DNA from: Pocillopora verrucosa
Taxonomy: Eukaryota; Cnidaria; Anthozoa; Scleractinia; Pocilloporidae
Direction: 5' to 3'
DNA: 64,000 nucleotides
Assembly (NCBI RefSeq): GCF_036669915.1
Contig: NC_089319.1
Location: forward strand, 12,086,580 to 12,150,579
Part shown: one piece after another, positions 1 to 9,978 of the stretch
How positions within the stretch are numbered: position 1 is the stretch's first letter
How the letters are laid out: the number at the start of each line of letters is the position of its first letter
The notes under the pieces: model-generated
Seen by the model: the letters and a program-made list of their open reading frames with translations, nothing else
The model's database searches: none
Told to the model about the DNA's origin: nothing
Program-made: the position numbers and the translations under genes

Positions 1-844
1 ACATAGCACAATAGATAATTAACTAACACCAATAAGGGGTGATAATACCAACATGCCCAAGAAATAACACGTAGAAAGTCATTATCTCCTATACGTCGTA
101 CCGGAGATAATTTGCATTAATATCACATCGCAAACGGATGTCATTAAAGGATATCCTAATATCAGCTAAGCTTTTAGGTTAGAAGATTTAAAAATGCAAG
201 CGAATGGCAGGAGTCGGTCAAGCTATCAACATCTTTTAACGATCGACTACCTTTTGCTTTCCGGCTTACCCGGTGTGTCGCCGTGCGCATTGTAGAGTTA
301 TTCATTGGTCAAGTGATTCCGTTCATAGCTCAAATTCAACTGTCCTTCATTCAATGATCAAGATAGTAGATTTACCATACAACACTCGCGATAAGTTAAT
401 TTCCTTTTACTTAGGAAAGTAGATTTCTGTGTAACGCAACAAGCCTTTTCTCGGCCATAATCGGTCTCAAACACCCGCACTTAAAATACGAGAAACACAT
501 ATACCGTTGGAGAGCGTTTGAGAGCGTTTGGTCAGAGCTGTTGAATAAGGATCAAAGCAGCCATCCAAATCTTTGAAAGGCTCCAAACTACGACATACAT
601 CAAATTTGACCCTCTTGAAATCCGGTCTCAAATTACATACAAAAAACAGTGATCGCGTTTGTCCTTGAGAACCATAGAATACGCAACAAATACGAACAAA
701 AAATACTTTAACACATTCTGAATAAGTCAAATTACATTTACCTATGGTGAAAGGAAAAAGGAACGGCCTAACTTTTACGGAATGTTCAGTCAAAATCTGC
801 CTAATTCTGCTACTTTCACCGCCATATTGAAAATGAAGCTACCA
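1..844. other. Non-coding left edge, nothing recognised
   Basis: AT-rich sequence with short unrelated open frames only. No splice-supported exon, RNA gene or recognisable repeat was seen. A small duplicated motif (GAGAGCGTTT twice near 511-530) is the only local structure. It ends at the 9-bp direct repeat that flanks the foldback transposon. Confidence 0.4.
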
Positions 845-853
845 CAATGCAAC
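845..853. repeat. 9-bp target-site duplication, left copy
   Basis: CAATGCAAC lies immediately before the first base of the inverted repeat and recurs at 2538-2546 immediately after its last base. Confidence 0.75.
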
Positions 854-2537
854 GGGAGTCACTACATCACGGGCGACGAGTGAGGCAAGAAAAGATCAAA
901 ATACGAGTAGTCAGCGGGGAAACAAATTCAACACTTCATATAGAGACATATCAGTTATAGTTGCGGAAAAAAATAGTGTTGTAATGCCGAAATATTAACA
1001 GTATACTTCGCTTAATAAATGCTAAGCAATTTTTCAAAAGTGTTTATGGCACATATATCTTTTACTGCTGTAATAAACAATGGAGGCATCGGGAAAGGCA
1101 TCGGTGGCATCCGGAACGGCACCAAGAAGAATTATATTTACGTTTTGTAACTTGCTGCGTGACGTGCATGACGTGCGTGACGTGCGTGATGGAAAAAGAA
1201 AACCAAAACCGTGGTCCCCAAATGAATTCTCCCACCTTGCCCCAAAAAATTTTCAAATTTTTCTTTCCCTGTTCCTATTCGTAAGTCTGGCCAAGCCTCT
1301 ATGGTCATTGGCCCCGTATAGCCGCTAACTATGGCTTATAAATACAGGTGTTTGGCGTTAAATTGTAGAACTCCCCGAATAAGTCTACGACAGTAAGACG
1401 AAACGCGTCGGAGAATAAAGAAATTTTACAACTACTGTTCGCAGAGTGCTGCTCACCAGTTTAGTTTTAAAGATTTTGTTTTAAAATTTGGTGCGATAGC
1501 TGTGTTCAGTTTTTCCTGAAGGGACAGAGACACCAACACAACATTTCACCTGCCGTTCGGTTCGAAAGTTAAGTTTTCATCCCGAGTTCATTTGTTAAAT
1601 TAAATAGGAAAAAAACGCTTCGAACGGAAAACAGAATTATTTTAACGTCTGGATCTTTTGAAAAAAGGTCTCCTAAACGAGTGGCCCTGATTATAAATAT
1701 TTAAGCATGGTAAACAAATTAGTCGCCTAACTTGGCTGTTCTTGAAGCTCATTGTTTTCCTACATGCCTTTTTCACGTGAAATGAGGGGATTGAATATAT
1801 ATAATAAACACTAAAAGAACTACAGCTGATGTAAATTTTAAATTTCTTATCTAAAGGCTGTGGATACAAACTTATTAATGACTCTAAAAATATAGAAATC
1901 TAGAACAAAATTTTTTTTAGAGTTGCTTAGCTTTTCATTTTTCCGGAATCAAAAGTCGCGATTGCAAAATTCAAGTGAAAAGCAAACCAGCTGTGATTAA
2001 CGCCTTAAACAAGTCAAGATACTTTTTTTCGTCATGCAACAAGTTACATATCGTAAATATCATTCTTTTTGATGCCTTTCCTGGTGTCACCGATGCCTTT
2101 CCCGATGCTCCCGTTGGTAAATATAGCAGTAAAAATATTGTTCCAGTCAAAGTGTTTGGAAAATTGCTTAACTTTTTAAATAGCGAAGTATAACCTGGTA
2201 ACATTTTGGCTTTACAACACGATTGCGTTTTGCAAGTTACAAAACGTAAATGTTATTCCTCTTAGTGCTTTTCCGAATGCCACCGATGCCTTTTCCGATG
2301 CCTCCATTGTTTATTACAGCAGTAAAAGATATATGTGCCATCAACACTTTTGAAAAATTGCTTAATATTTTATTTAGCGACGTATACTGTTAACATTTCG
2401 GCTTTACAACACTATTGTTTTCTGGAACTACAGCTGATATGTCTCTATATGAGGTATTGAATTTGTTTCCCCGCTGACCACTCGTATTTCGGTCTTTTCT
2501 TCTTCCCCCGCTCGTCGCCCGTGATGTAGTGACTCCC
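854..2537. mobile_element. Non-autonomous foldback DNA transposon, Mutator-like by TSD
   Basis: The sequence starting GGGAGTCACTACATCACGGG at 854 returns as its reverse complement ending at 2537. The two arms match with moderate divergence for roughly 300 bp (about 854-1165 against 2222-2537). The element is flanked by an identical 9-bp direct repeat, CAATGCAAC, at 845-853 and 2538-2546, which I read as the target-site duplication. Long terminal inverted repeats plus a 9-bp duplication are typical of Mutator-like elements, so that superfamily is inferred. No transposase frame is present, so the copy is non-autonomous. The right arm is preceded by a second, diverged copy of part of itself (about 2036-2214 against 2232-2411), giving one arm on the left and two tandem arms on the right. 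Small open frames inside follow the repeat and are not genes. Confidence 0.8.
2036..2411. repeat. Tandem duplication of the foldback element's right arm
   Basis: Two diverged ~180-bp direct copies: 2036-2214 and 2232-2411. Both contain a GATGCC-rich stretch, a poly-pyrimidine CAGTAAAA motif, GGAAAATTGCTTAA or GAAAAATTGCTTAA, and end in GGCTTTACAAC. Only the outer copy reaches the element terminus. Confidence 0.65.
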
Positions 2538-2554
2538 CAATGCAACGCAATCGG

Positions 2555-2943
2555 AGTGCACACACCGCCTGGTGTATTTGTAAGGGCCGATTGTCTAGAG
2601 GCAAAGTTGACCCCTGACAGGGACCTTTCCGACGATGATGTTTTCTGGGTACCCTCTTGCTTTGAGGCGTTGTTTGAATTTCAAAAGGCCCTCTTCAATG
2701 TTTACTTTGAAGAGATAGTTCTAAGCAATCCTATTGCTTCGCCTTGAAAACCATATTTGAATACCGTACACCTTGAAACCATATTTCACGCCTGATGGTG
2801 ACAATAGGCGAAAAATATGGCGAAGTGCGTAAATTGGATGGTCTTGGTCGGCTTGTAATGGGTTTTGATGTCCAAGATGTAATGTTTTGCGAATCTTTCC
2901 CTTTAAACACCGTGGTATCGAGGAAAGTGATTTGTTGCTCCAT
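2555..2943 (-). pseudogene. Penelope-like reverse transcriptase fragment, frameshifted
   Basis: Read on the minus strand, three frames in succession give pieces of one recognisable protein: FLDTTVFKG near 2900, a segment resembling ILDIKTHYKPT near 2860, then GEAIGLLRT near 2740 and RGYPENII near 2670. These resemble the C-terminal part of Penelope-like reverse transcriptases common in cnidarian genomes; the match is from memory of the family. At least two frameshifts and a stop separate the pieces, so this is a dead fragment. It begins next to the foldback element and ends next to an unrelated HTH fragment, so it is one layer in a stack of insertions. Confidence 0.5.
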
Positions 2944-2964
2944 GTACCCGTTAACTATATAACC

Positions 2965-3440
2965 TCATACAACTTTGTCCAACTTGTCGTCAGACAGTTT
3001 ACTGAACGATTCAAAGTCTTCTAAACCATAATCGTTTATTTTCCTTGATACAGTCCAACGAGACACTCCCAACATTTCCAAAATTCTAGTGTAGCCAAAT
3101 CTAAAACTAAGGAAGTTTTCGAGCAACTCCGCAGAGATATCAAAAGCTGGCATACCAACCCCATCACTTTTTTACCTCGAGACAAACATTATTTGCAACT
3201 GTCGTTGGAGATAAAGATACTTGGGCTAAATTTTGCCGTAGAGAAGATGAGGTATCATAGAAAGCTAAAGAGAGATTATCCAAATGTTCTTAGTCATCTG
3301 CGCTAATGTTCGAGCTGCTATCTCGGAGGGTCCGAAGCAAACAAACAGTTAGATCGACCACGACAATATGCTGCTCCACAATTTCATGATTCTCTTTCGT
3401 GTGAGAAATCTGGTCAGTTCTATCAGGATCTATCAGGGAC
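2965..3440 (-). pseudogene. Integrase-type HTH protein fragment
   Basis: On the minus strand the frame ending at 2965 encodes GYTRILEMLGVSRWTVSRK, a classic helix-turn-helix, then an acidic SKLSDDKLDKVV segment. This resembles the N-terminus of integrase-core (DDE) proteins found in many animal genomes. Upstream (about 3160-3440) a second frame continues the same protein (LAFYDTSSSLRQNLAQ, LTVCLLRTLRDSSS), but a frameshift near 3150 and a stop near 3288 interrupt it. The catalytic core expected downstream is missing because the fragment abuts the reverse-transcriptase remnant. Family is moderately likely; pseudogene status is clear. Confidence 0.45.
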
Positions 3441-3619
3441 AGAGGAAAGAAATCTGGGCAGGTCAAATTCCACATCGAAGTCGAGAATCGTGTCATCCTC
3501 CTCCTGGGCTGTTCGCATTACAAAGGACGCGACAGATGCAGCCATGTTTCAGTAACAGACAAGGTTGTACTTAACTGGCCAGATGTATTGGGGGCTCAAG
3601 GATAATTGACTGAATGAGT

Positions 3620-3780
3620 TACATGAACAGTTGAATGTGGAATAAATAGTTGGATGTTAGATACATAGTTGAATATCAAGTAATCAGTTGAATATAAAAC
3701 AACACGTTGGAAGTTGAATATCGAACTGATGGTCGAAGTACAAAATTGATTATAAAATTGGAAAAGTTGAATATTGCCAC
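3620..3780. repeat. Degenerate GTTGAATAT-type short tandem repeat
   Basis: Repeated variants of agTTGAATat(a/c) spaced 12-25 bp over about 150 bp. Open frames here arise from the repeat. No function is apparent. Confidence 0.45.
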
Positions 3781-3958
3781 ATTTGGCCTGTCATACACTG
3801 AATTCCACAAGTTCTATTTGTTGGAAATACCCAAGGATTATTCCCGTTTTTTTCTAATGTATTCAGCCGATTATGTTTACATAAGATAATTGACTAAATC
3901 GACTGTTCCCACGGCTCGTGTTTCACATCAGATCGTAAACAGTCGTGGAGTACCAATT

Positions 3959-4211
3959 CAGGGTCGTAACGAGGTATATGGGATCAGGGATCAAAGGCCT
4001 AAAAAAGGGTGGGATCAGGGATCACAGCCTCGGATCCGGGATCAAAGCCCTCGGGATCGGGATCAGCGTGTTTTCCATGGGCTCAAGGATCAGGCGTCTA
4101 GATTTTGTGGGATCAGGGATCAAAATTTTCATCGCTTTTGGGATCAAGGATTAAAAATTTGCGTAAAAATACGGGATCAGCGACGAAAAAATATACCTCG
4201 TTACGACCCTG
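3959..4211. mobile_element. 253-bp MITE, hAT-like, filled with GGGATCA repeats
   Basis: The ends are CAGGGTCGTAACGAGGTATA at 3959-3978 and its exact reverse complement at 4192-4211. ACCAATT (7 bp) flanks both ends (3952-3958 and 4212-4218). The CAGGG terminus suggests hAT. That superfamily normally makes 8-bp duplications, so a lost or mutated base must be assumed. The interior is a degenerate array of GGGATCA-type units about 8-30 bp apart. The open frame across it is a by-product of the repeat (GIRDQ iterations). Confidence 0.75.
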
Positions 4212-4714
4212 ACCAATTGCTTCACGAAAACCTACTTACTCATGCTCGGGCTGGGTTGTCTTCGCTTTTCACAGCAGATGCAGCTTTTTTCGATAAAAGT
4301 TAGACGCTAAGTGTTCAATGGCTGTTTCGTTTCTCCCTTTGTAATTGAGCCTCGGTACTCGGTGAAGCATTTTCATGCGAACTTAGCATCTTTACAAAAA
4401 AGTTCCGAATTTGACTCAACTGTGTTATCGTCAACCGCGCTATTTTAATAATTTTTATTTTTACCTAATTCTATTTGCAAGCTTTTTGTCAATGTTCTTT
4501 TCAATCACAACACAGCATTCCTCAGTAACGATAAAGATAAACATCTATTTCGTTCCAATTCTGCCGCATTTATTATAGCAAGTCGTACAGTATACGCAAG
4601 AATGAAATGCGAACAAACTACCGAATTCGAACTATTGAAATTGTTGCCATAAATCCTTGCTTCCTCTGATGTGAAACGTCATAATAATAGTGGGGACTAT
4701 TACGCCCAGTCTAA

Positions 4715-5367
4715 AGCCTGGTTCACGATCGCTGGTTCGCCAGCGATCGTCTCCGATTATCTGTGAACAGCTCTGCGATCGTGTGCGATCATGGGCGAAG
4801 AACCATGGTCTATTCGTGCGATCGTCTCCGATTATATGTGAACAGCTGTGCGATCGTGTGCGATCGAGTGCGATCGCGATCGCGATCGCAGACGATTGCA
4901 GGAATAGAGCCATGTTCTATTCGTGCGATCGGTTGCGATCGTCTGCGATCGAGTGCGATCATATATGAACATAGTTCTGCGATCATGCGATTGGAATGTG
5001 TCCCATAATACTATGTTTTCCCAGCGTGCAGCACTGTAAGCGGCATGATACCATGACAACCAGTTGTTTATCATTTTTTACACTTGCGTGTGTTTTGACA
5101 AGATGGAAGGTGAAATTAACACGGAACAGTTTATGGAAGAAATTAGAAAATACAATTGTTTGTTCGAACGCTTTAGCAAAGAATTCAAAGACAAGTTCAA
5201 GAAGATTAACGCCTAGTCCAAAGTAGGCGAAGTTTTTAGCATTTTCCCAGCAGCTGCTGCGATCAAATGTGAACATGTGATTCGCGATCTTCGGTTGAGT
5301 GATTTCAGCGATCTTGCGATCACCTGCGATCGTCTGTGATCGTCTGCGATTATAGGTGAACCAGGCT
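4715..5367. mobile_element. GATCGC-rich MITE, PIF/Harbinger derivative
   Basis: The termini AGCCTGGTTCAC (4715-4726) and GTGAACCAGGCT (5356-5367) are inverted repeats. Inside each end is a dense array of GCGATC/GATCGC units with short spacers (TCTCCGATTATNTGTGAACAG). TAA adjoins both ends, compatible with the TWA target duplication of PIF/Harbinger, though the overlap with the terminal base leaves one base of ambiguity. The centre (about 5000-5260) is not repetitive and includes a MADF-like exon remnant, which independently points to Harbinger because those elements carry a Myb/MADF-type second gene. Confidence 0.65.
5103..5216 (+). pseudogene. MADF-domain N-terminal exon remnant inside MITE
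   Basis: A 37-codon frame from ATG at 5103 contains MEEIRKYNCLFERFSKEFKD, the pattern of the first helix of MADF (Myb/SANT-like) DNA-binding domains, where a basic residue then Y-x-C-L-(F/Y) is typical. It ends at TAG at 5214-5216. The same frame continues SKVGEVFSIF, as if the stop replaced the conserved Trp codon (NA-W-xKVGE). This reads as a nonsense-mutated piece of the DNA-binding protein of a PIF/Harbinger transposon, kept in an internally deleted copy. Too short to be confident of expression. Confidence 0.55.
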
Positions 5368-7267
5368 AATAAAATAACTTTAAACAGTTTCTGAACAAGA
5401 ACGAAGTAACTACTTCTACTACGAGTCGTTCGTAAAGCCTATTTTAGGTTATTGTAAATCGACTCGCCCGAACACTAACTAGACAAAAAAACCTTAAGTG
5501 ACTGTTAGTTTAACTTATTTTTAATCATTAGGAGTAAAAAAAAAAAACACAAACGCGACTGGATGTAAATTTTAGTGTGCGTTTTCGGCTTACGAACAAT
5601 AGAAAAAGTCTCAATGTAACAGTAGAGGGTGGAGCAACAGAATTTCGTTGTGGAACACAAACAGTGGATTCCCGATTTTTCAAATCTCCATGGGAAATGA
5701 AAATCAGATGAAGTACTTGGGTAGGCTGGGGGAAGGGGAACGACTAGTTTTTCGTTTTTTTTAAGCAGGAAAATGCGTACTCAACTACTCATATTCGTAT
5801 TTGCTGCAACCTACAATAGGTACATTATTAATTAAGCATGAGTTGACCGACGTTTGTGAGCATGTATTTGAGGGTCGGATGGTGTGCTCTTGGCTAACAG
5901 TCTCCCGCCTTCCCCTCCTCCTGCGGACGTGTACCATTTCTTCGTTTACTCCAATGCCGCCTTCCAAGCGAAGGGGAAAGAAGAGACTAAATGAAGAGAC
6001 TTTAAATTTTAAAGGGGCACTTAACAGTTTTACATGGAACTGTTCGTATTGAAGTTTGATCTATTACGAAGACGTTTCAAACGACGTTTATACGCTCTGT
6101 CTAACTCTTCACTATCATATCAGCTCTCACATCACGCGCTTACCTAAACATCAACAGCTTTTGTTTAAATCTGTCATCAACTTCCTGTAATAACTGCCTT
6201 TACACACACACGTTAATAAAAAAAATTCCAAAAAATTTCCCATGGCGCCAAGGCACGCTTAATACCCGAATTTTTTAAAACCTGCGCCAAAACATAAACA
6301 ACTATGCACTGTTATCATTTTTTTAAACGGATCCTTATTGTCTGCTGAACAAAAGATAGTCGGCACCCCTTACTTCTGTTGCATAAACCAATTATCGTAC
6401 CTAAAACAATGGTTAATAACAGTGTTATTTGATATTTATGTATCACACTTTGGAGTTGATGGAACATTTTTATCACCAAAATGTTGACAAATCAACCTAG
6501 TTAGGAGTATTACATCGATTGACGCTTAATTCAGGCTATTTTCTGAAGCTGAGGCACAGATAATACAAACAGATTATTACATCTAAGCGTTATGACGTAT
6601 AGGACATCTACAGGGGCCTTTCTTCTCTGTAAGCTGTTTCGAGTGGCTCAACTTTAAATTTTCTGCGTGAGTAGAACGGTACTACGCAAGTTTTGACCCT
6701 TTTTTCAGGTTAAGACTAATTGTTCGTGATTTCCTGTTTTCACTAGAAAGTTTACAAGCTTCAATTATCGTATCCAGAATAGTCTAGCTTATCCAAAGGG
6801 TTAAGTTCATTCGGACCGTGAAAATTGTGATGTCATGCTCAACCGTTCTAGTCGGACAGAGGATGTTAAATGAATGTTCTGGCTGAACAATATGACCAGT
6901 GAAGGAAGGATGCGATTAATCAAGTATATTTTATCTTCGGCTTTATTAGCAAATTTGAGGTTTATCTGTTTTGCCCAATCCGACTGGAGAATTCTAACAA
7001 TGAAAATCACATCTAACAATAGTGAGCCGAGGGGTGGGTGTAACGGAAAAGGAAATAAAGCCTATTAATTCAGGCTGCATACTTATCAATCTGACGGTTG
7101 AAGCGACCTTTTTCAGTGTACGTGCAAGCTCAGCAAGGGTGAGTCACGCTTTGAAAATACGAAAATCCGTTTGATGTTGTCATCCAACGTCAGACGAGGG
7201 GAGAAACTCGATGGTAAAAGTTGAAGCCTACGACATTCAACAGAAACGAACAGTACCGTGACAGAAA
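5368..7267. other. Intergenic, no recognised feature
   Basis: About 1.9 kb between the MITE and the NHL gene. Only a short A-tract near 5538 and unconvincing short frames. The last few hundred bases presumably hold the promoter and 5' untranslated region of the NHL gene, but I see no clear TATA element. Confidence 0.35.
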
Positions 7268-8689
7268 ATGCCGAACAATCTCAAAGCTTTAAACAAGTTT
7301 TCCAGGTCAGTGGACGAGAGTATTCTACAGAGAAGCATTCCTGTGTGCCACTTTAATCCGTCGACTACAAAAAAAGCCATGGAGATCGAAGTTGTTGACA
7401 GATTCCGGGAAGGTTCGCATGCAGACTTCTGTGAAAGAATGTACAAGAGTTTTAAATCTCAGAGTGCCGTAATGGAACTTAACAGAAGATTGAGTTCGGC
7501 CCAGTATACTTTTCCAGACGACAATGGGATTTTATCCACAAAGTTTCCTGAGCAGGCTGTTTGCGAAAGCAGGGAAAAAGAAACGAAAAGCGGCCATTCC
7601 AGGACAGATGTCGACATTAGAAGTTTACTTAGACTTCAATCGAATGTCTCTTCGGCAAAGCCGGGAAATTTAGGCTTGAAAAATCGTTTAAATGCACATA
7701 ATGGAATTTTTGAAATGCAAAATATCACTTATGTTTCTGATAAAGCCAACTTGAGCGCCGCCGAAACAGAGTGCAATGGTACAGAACATGCAGAAGAACA
7801 TGGAGCGCTGGGCATAACAACTCCGCGTAAGAATAAACAGCCACAGCTGAAACTTTTGTTTAGCTCCGGACAAGGTGGCGTGGGGCAAGATGAATTTGAC
7901 ACATTTAATGAACCTGTCGGGGTAACTGCTACGCCAGATGGTAAAATCATTGTGGCAGACTACAACAACGACAGACTACAAGTATTATCCAGCGACGGGA
8001 AATTTATTCGCGCGCACGATCACTACTCGAGGGAGAGCGGAAAGAAATTTCCGTTCATGTGCCCCGCTGGGATTGCGTGCGATGCATCAGGTAACATAGC
8101 CGTCGTGGAAAAAGGCAAAAATCGTGTTGTTGTTCTATCTCCAGCCTGCACAATCGTGCACGCTTTCGGTCGACATGGCAAAAAACAAGGTCAGTTCAGA
8201 GGGCCCCACGGAATCTTTATAGACGCTCGAAACCGCATTATCGTCACTGACACAATGAACTGCCGCATACAGGTTTTTGACCGAGAAGGAAATTTTCTCT
8301 TCTTGTTCGGTGATAAGGGGCCAGGGAAACTCAACTACCCATGCTACGCGATCTTTCACGAAGGACGGTTCTACGTAACTGATACAGACAATGACTGTGT
8401 GAAAGTGTTTGACACTCGCGGTACTTTTTTGAGGACTTTTGCAGATGGACTCAGCGCGCCTTCCGGGATTGCGGTCTACAAGGGAAAATACCTTCTCGTC
8501 TGTGATTATAGTAATGACTGTGTGAAGATCTGTTCCCTCGAAGGACGGGTGTTAAGCTCGTTTGGAAGCAAAGGAGACGGTATTAATCAGTATTGTGGTC
8601 CTGAGGCTCTTGTGGTTACTCCACAAGGAAATATTGTCGTAAGCGACAAACTTAATTCCAGAATCCAAGTGTTCGACTTAGTTATTTGA
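7268..8689 (+). CDS. NHL-repeat beta-propeller protein, single exon, 473 aa
   Basis: An uninterrupted frame. Residues 1-190 are polar, low in recognisable domains and probably mostly disordered. From about residue 195 to the end there are six NHL blades, each with the pattern P-x-G-hydrophobic, G-(K/N)-I-hydrophobic-V-x-D-x-x-N-x-R-(L/I)-QV(L/F). Clear instances: GKIIVADYNNDRLQVL, RIIVTDTMNCRIQVF, NIVVSDKLNSRIQVF. The blade order and the C-terminal position of the propeller match TRIM2/TRIM3/TRIM71-like proteins, where the propeller binds RNA or protein. No RING, B-box or filamin domain precedes it, so it is not a complete TRIM-NHL ligase. An intronless frame in an intron-rich region suggests an ancient retrocopy or a gene from the expanded cnidarian NHL family. 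ATG 7268 opens the frame; ATG 7379 is an alternative. Fold call is firm, function is not. Confidence 0.85.
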   Translation: MPNNLKALNKFSRSVDESILQRSIPVCHFNPSTTKKAMEIEVVDRFREGSHADFCERMYKSFKSQSAVMELNRRLSSAQYTFPDDNGILSTKFPEQAVCESREKETKSGHSRTDVDIRSLLRLQSNVSSAKPGNLGLKNRLNAHNGIFEMQNITYVSDKANLSAAETECNGTEHAEEHGALGITTPRKNKQPQLKLLFSSGQGGVGQDEFDTFNEPVGVTATPDGKIIVADYNNDRLQVLSSDGKFIRAHDHYSRESGKKFPFMCPAGIACDASGNIAVVEKGKNRVVVLSPACTIVHAFGRHGKKQGQFRGPHGIFIDARNRIIVTDTMNCRIQVFDREGNFLFLFGDKGPGKLNYPCYAIFHEGRFYVTDTDNDCVKVFDTRGTFLRTFADGLSAPSGIAVYKGKYLLVCDYSNDCVKICSLEGRVLSSFGSKGDGINQYCGPEALVVTPQGNIVVSDKLNSRIQVFDLVI

Positions 8690-8763
8690 GGAATTAGTTT
8701 TAAAAAAATTGTATTCATCGATTTTTATGCTGGTGTTCAGGCTCGCTAAAAACTAAAATGCGA

Positions 8764-8769
8764 AATAAA
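8764..8769 (+). terminator. Candidate polyadenylation signal for the NHL gene
   Basis: AATAAA, 75 bp after the stop codon, on the coding strand. Confidence 0.45.
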
Positions 8770-9978
8770 CCGTGCGAAAGTCATTAGAGCGATGAAAGCT
8801 ATAAAGGAAGATAAAATTCCCAACAGGATTCACTCTGAATTTACAATAGCAATAACAGTTTGGTCACGTTTTTTAATTGTTACGCGAAGTGCCATATCTA
8901 AATCCCAACAATTAGAGATAAATCTTCTCAAAATTGTTCTGGACCGCCTGTTCAATCTCTTAGTTTTAAATTGTGCGGTCTCTTTTTCATTTCCCTTCGA
9001 CTGTTTTTGATTAGAATCCCGATGAGATTAAAGCTCAAATTTATTCAAACCGAAGGTCTCCTTCCCATGATGCCTGTCTGGTTCAGACTAAGAGAGTATG
9101 AATCCTGAGCAGTTAATATTCTCTTGTTTCAGACCATTTCCTGCGGGCATCGTCGTCAAGGTTTTTCTTCAAGCTTCCGAAGAAATTTTTTTCATAGTGC
9201 AAGTTTGAACCAAGATTTTAATTTGAAAAAGGAAAGACTACTTTCGAGTAACTTCCTTCTACCAAGGTTATCCGCAAATTTTTGTTAAATCGCATTGTTG
9301 AAACTCTGATAGGCTGTGGCTTGTTTTAAATCTGCATAGACCGTTTTTTTAGTTTTTTTTTATTAGTTTAAAGATATTGCAGGAATGATGTAAAATGTAC
9401 AGTTTGCAGATATTTTATGAAGATGCTAGATTGTTCAATGGACTGTACAAAATTCACTTGATTTAAAATATTACTTAAGTATTTAGCCAGATATTTATTC
9501 GTATTTCAAAGTTGATAGATAGAGCGATTAAAGATATAACACAGCCTCACATCAGTTCTTATGGAATCGCTCCAGTTACCAGTTTACCTTAATCCTGATT
9601 ACCAATTTTTAGACTTACAGAGAACGGACTTGCGCAACATGAAACTAAGACGAACCGTTGTCGTTTAAACAACCAATTGGTGCTGTTGCGAAACACAACA
9701 AAAGACATATTCCCGCTCATTTTATCAAGTGCGAGCAAAATAGATTGACTGTAGTCAACGTAGAGAGAGAGTGATTTCAACCGAGGTTAGAGTTACAGAC
9801 GCACGAATTCTGTACGGCATAACAGTTTTTCTTCCTAAAGCTGTTAGGAACAAATCAGTTAAACAAATGCGTTTTAAGACATTTAGAACTAAGACCAACT
9901 AAGGTGTACGCAATCTGATAACAATATTTTTGTAACTTGCGTGGTTTGATTCTAACCAAAGTGTCGCACGGATCAGAA
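8770..9978. other. Convergent intergenic region
   Basis: About 1.2 kb of AT-rich sequence between the 3' ends of the plus-strand NHL gene and the minus-strand kinase gene. TTTATT at about 9494 (AATAAA on the minus strand) could serve the kinase transcript. No other gene or repeat seen. Confidence 0.35.

Noticed and set aside
3890..4303. 137-codon open frame with GIRDQ repeats
   Set aside because: It lies inside the hAT-like MITE and is a translation of its GGGATCA array.
4632..5008. Overlapping open frames rich in CDR/DRTRS repeats
   Set aside because: By-products of GCGATC repeats in the MITE, open on several frames of both strands.
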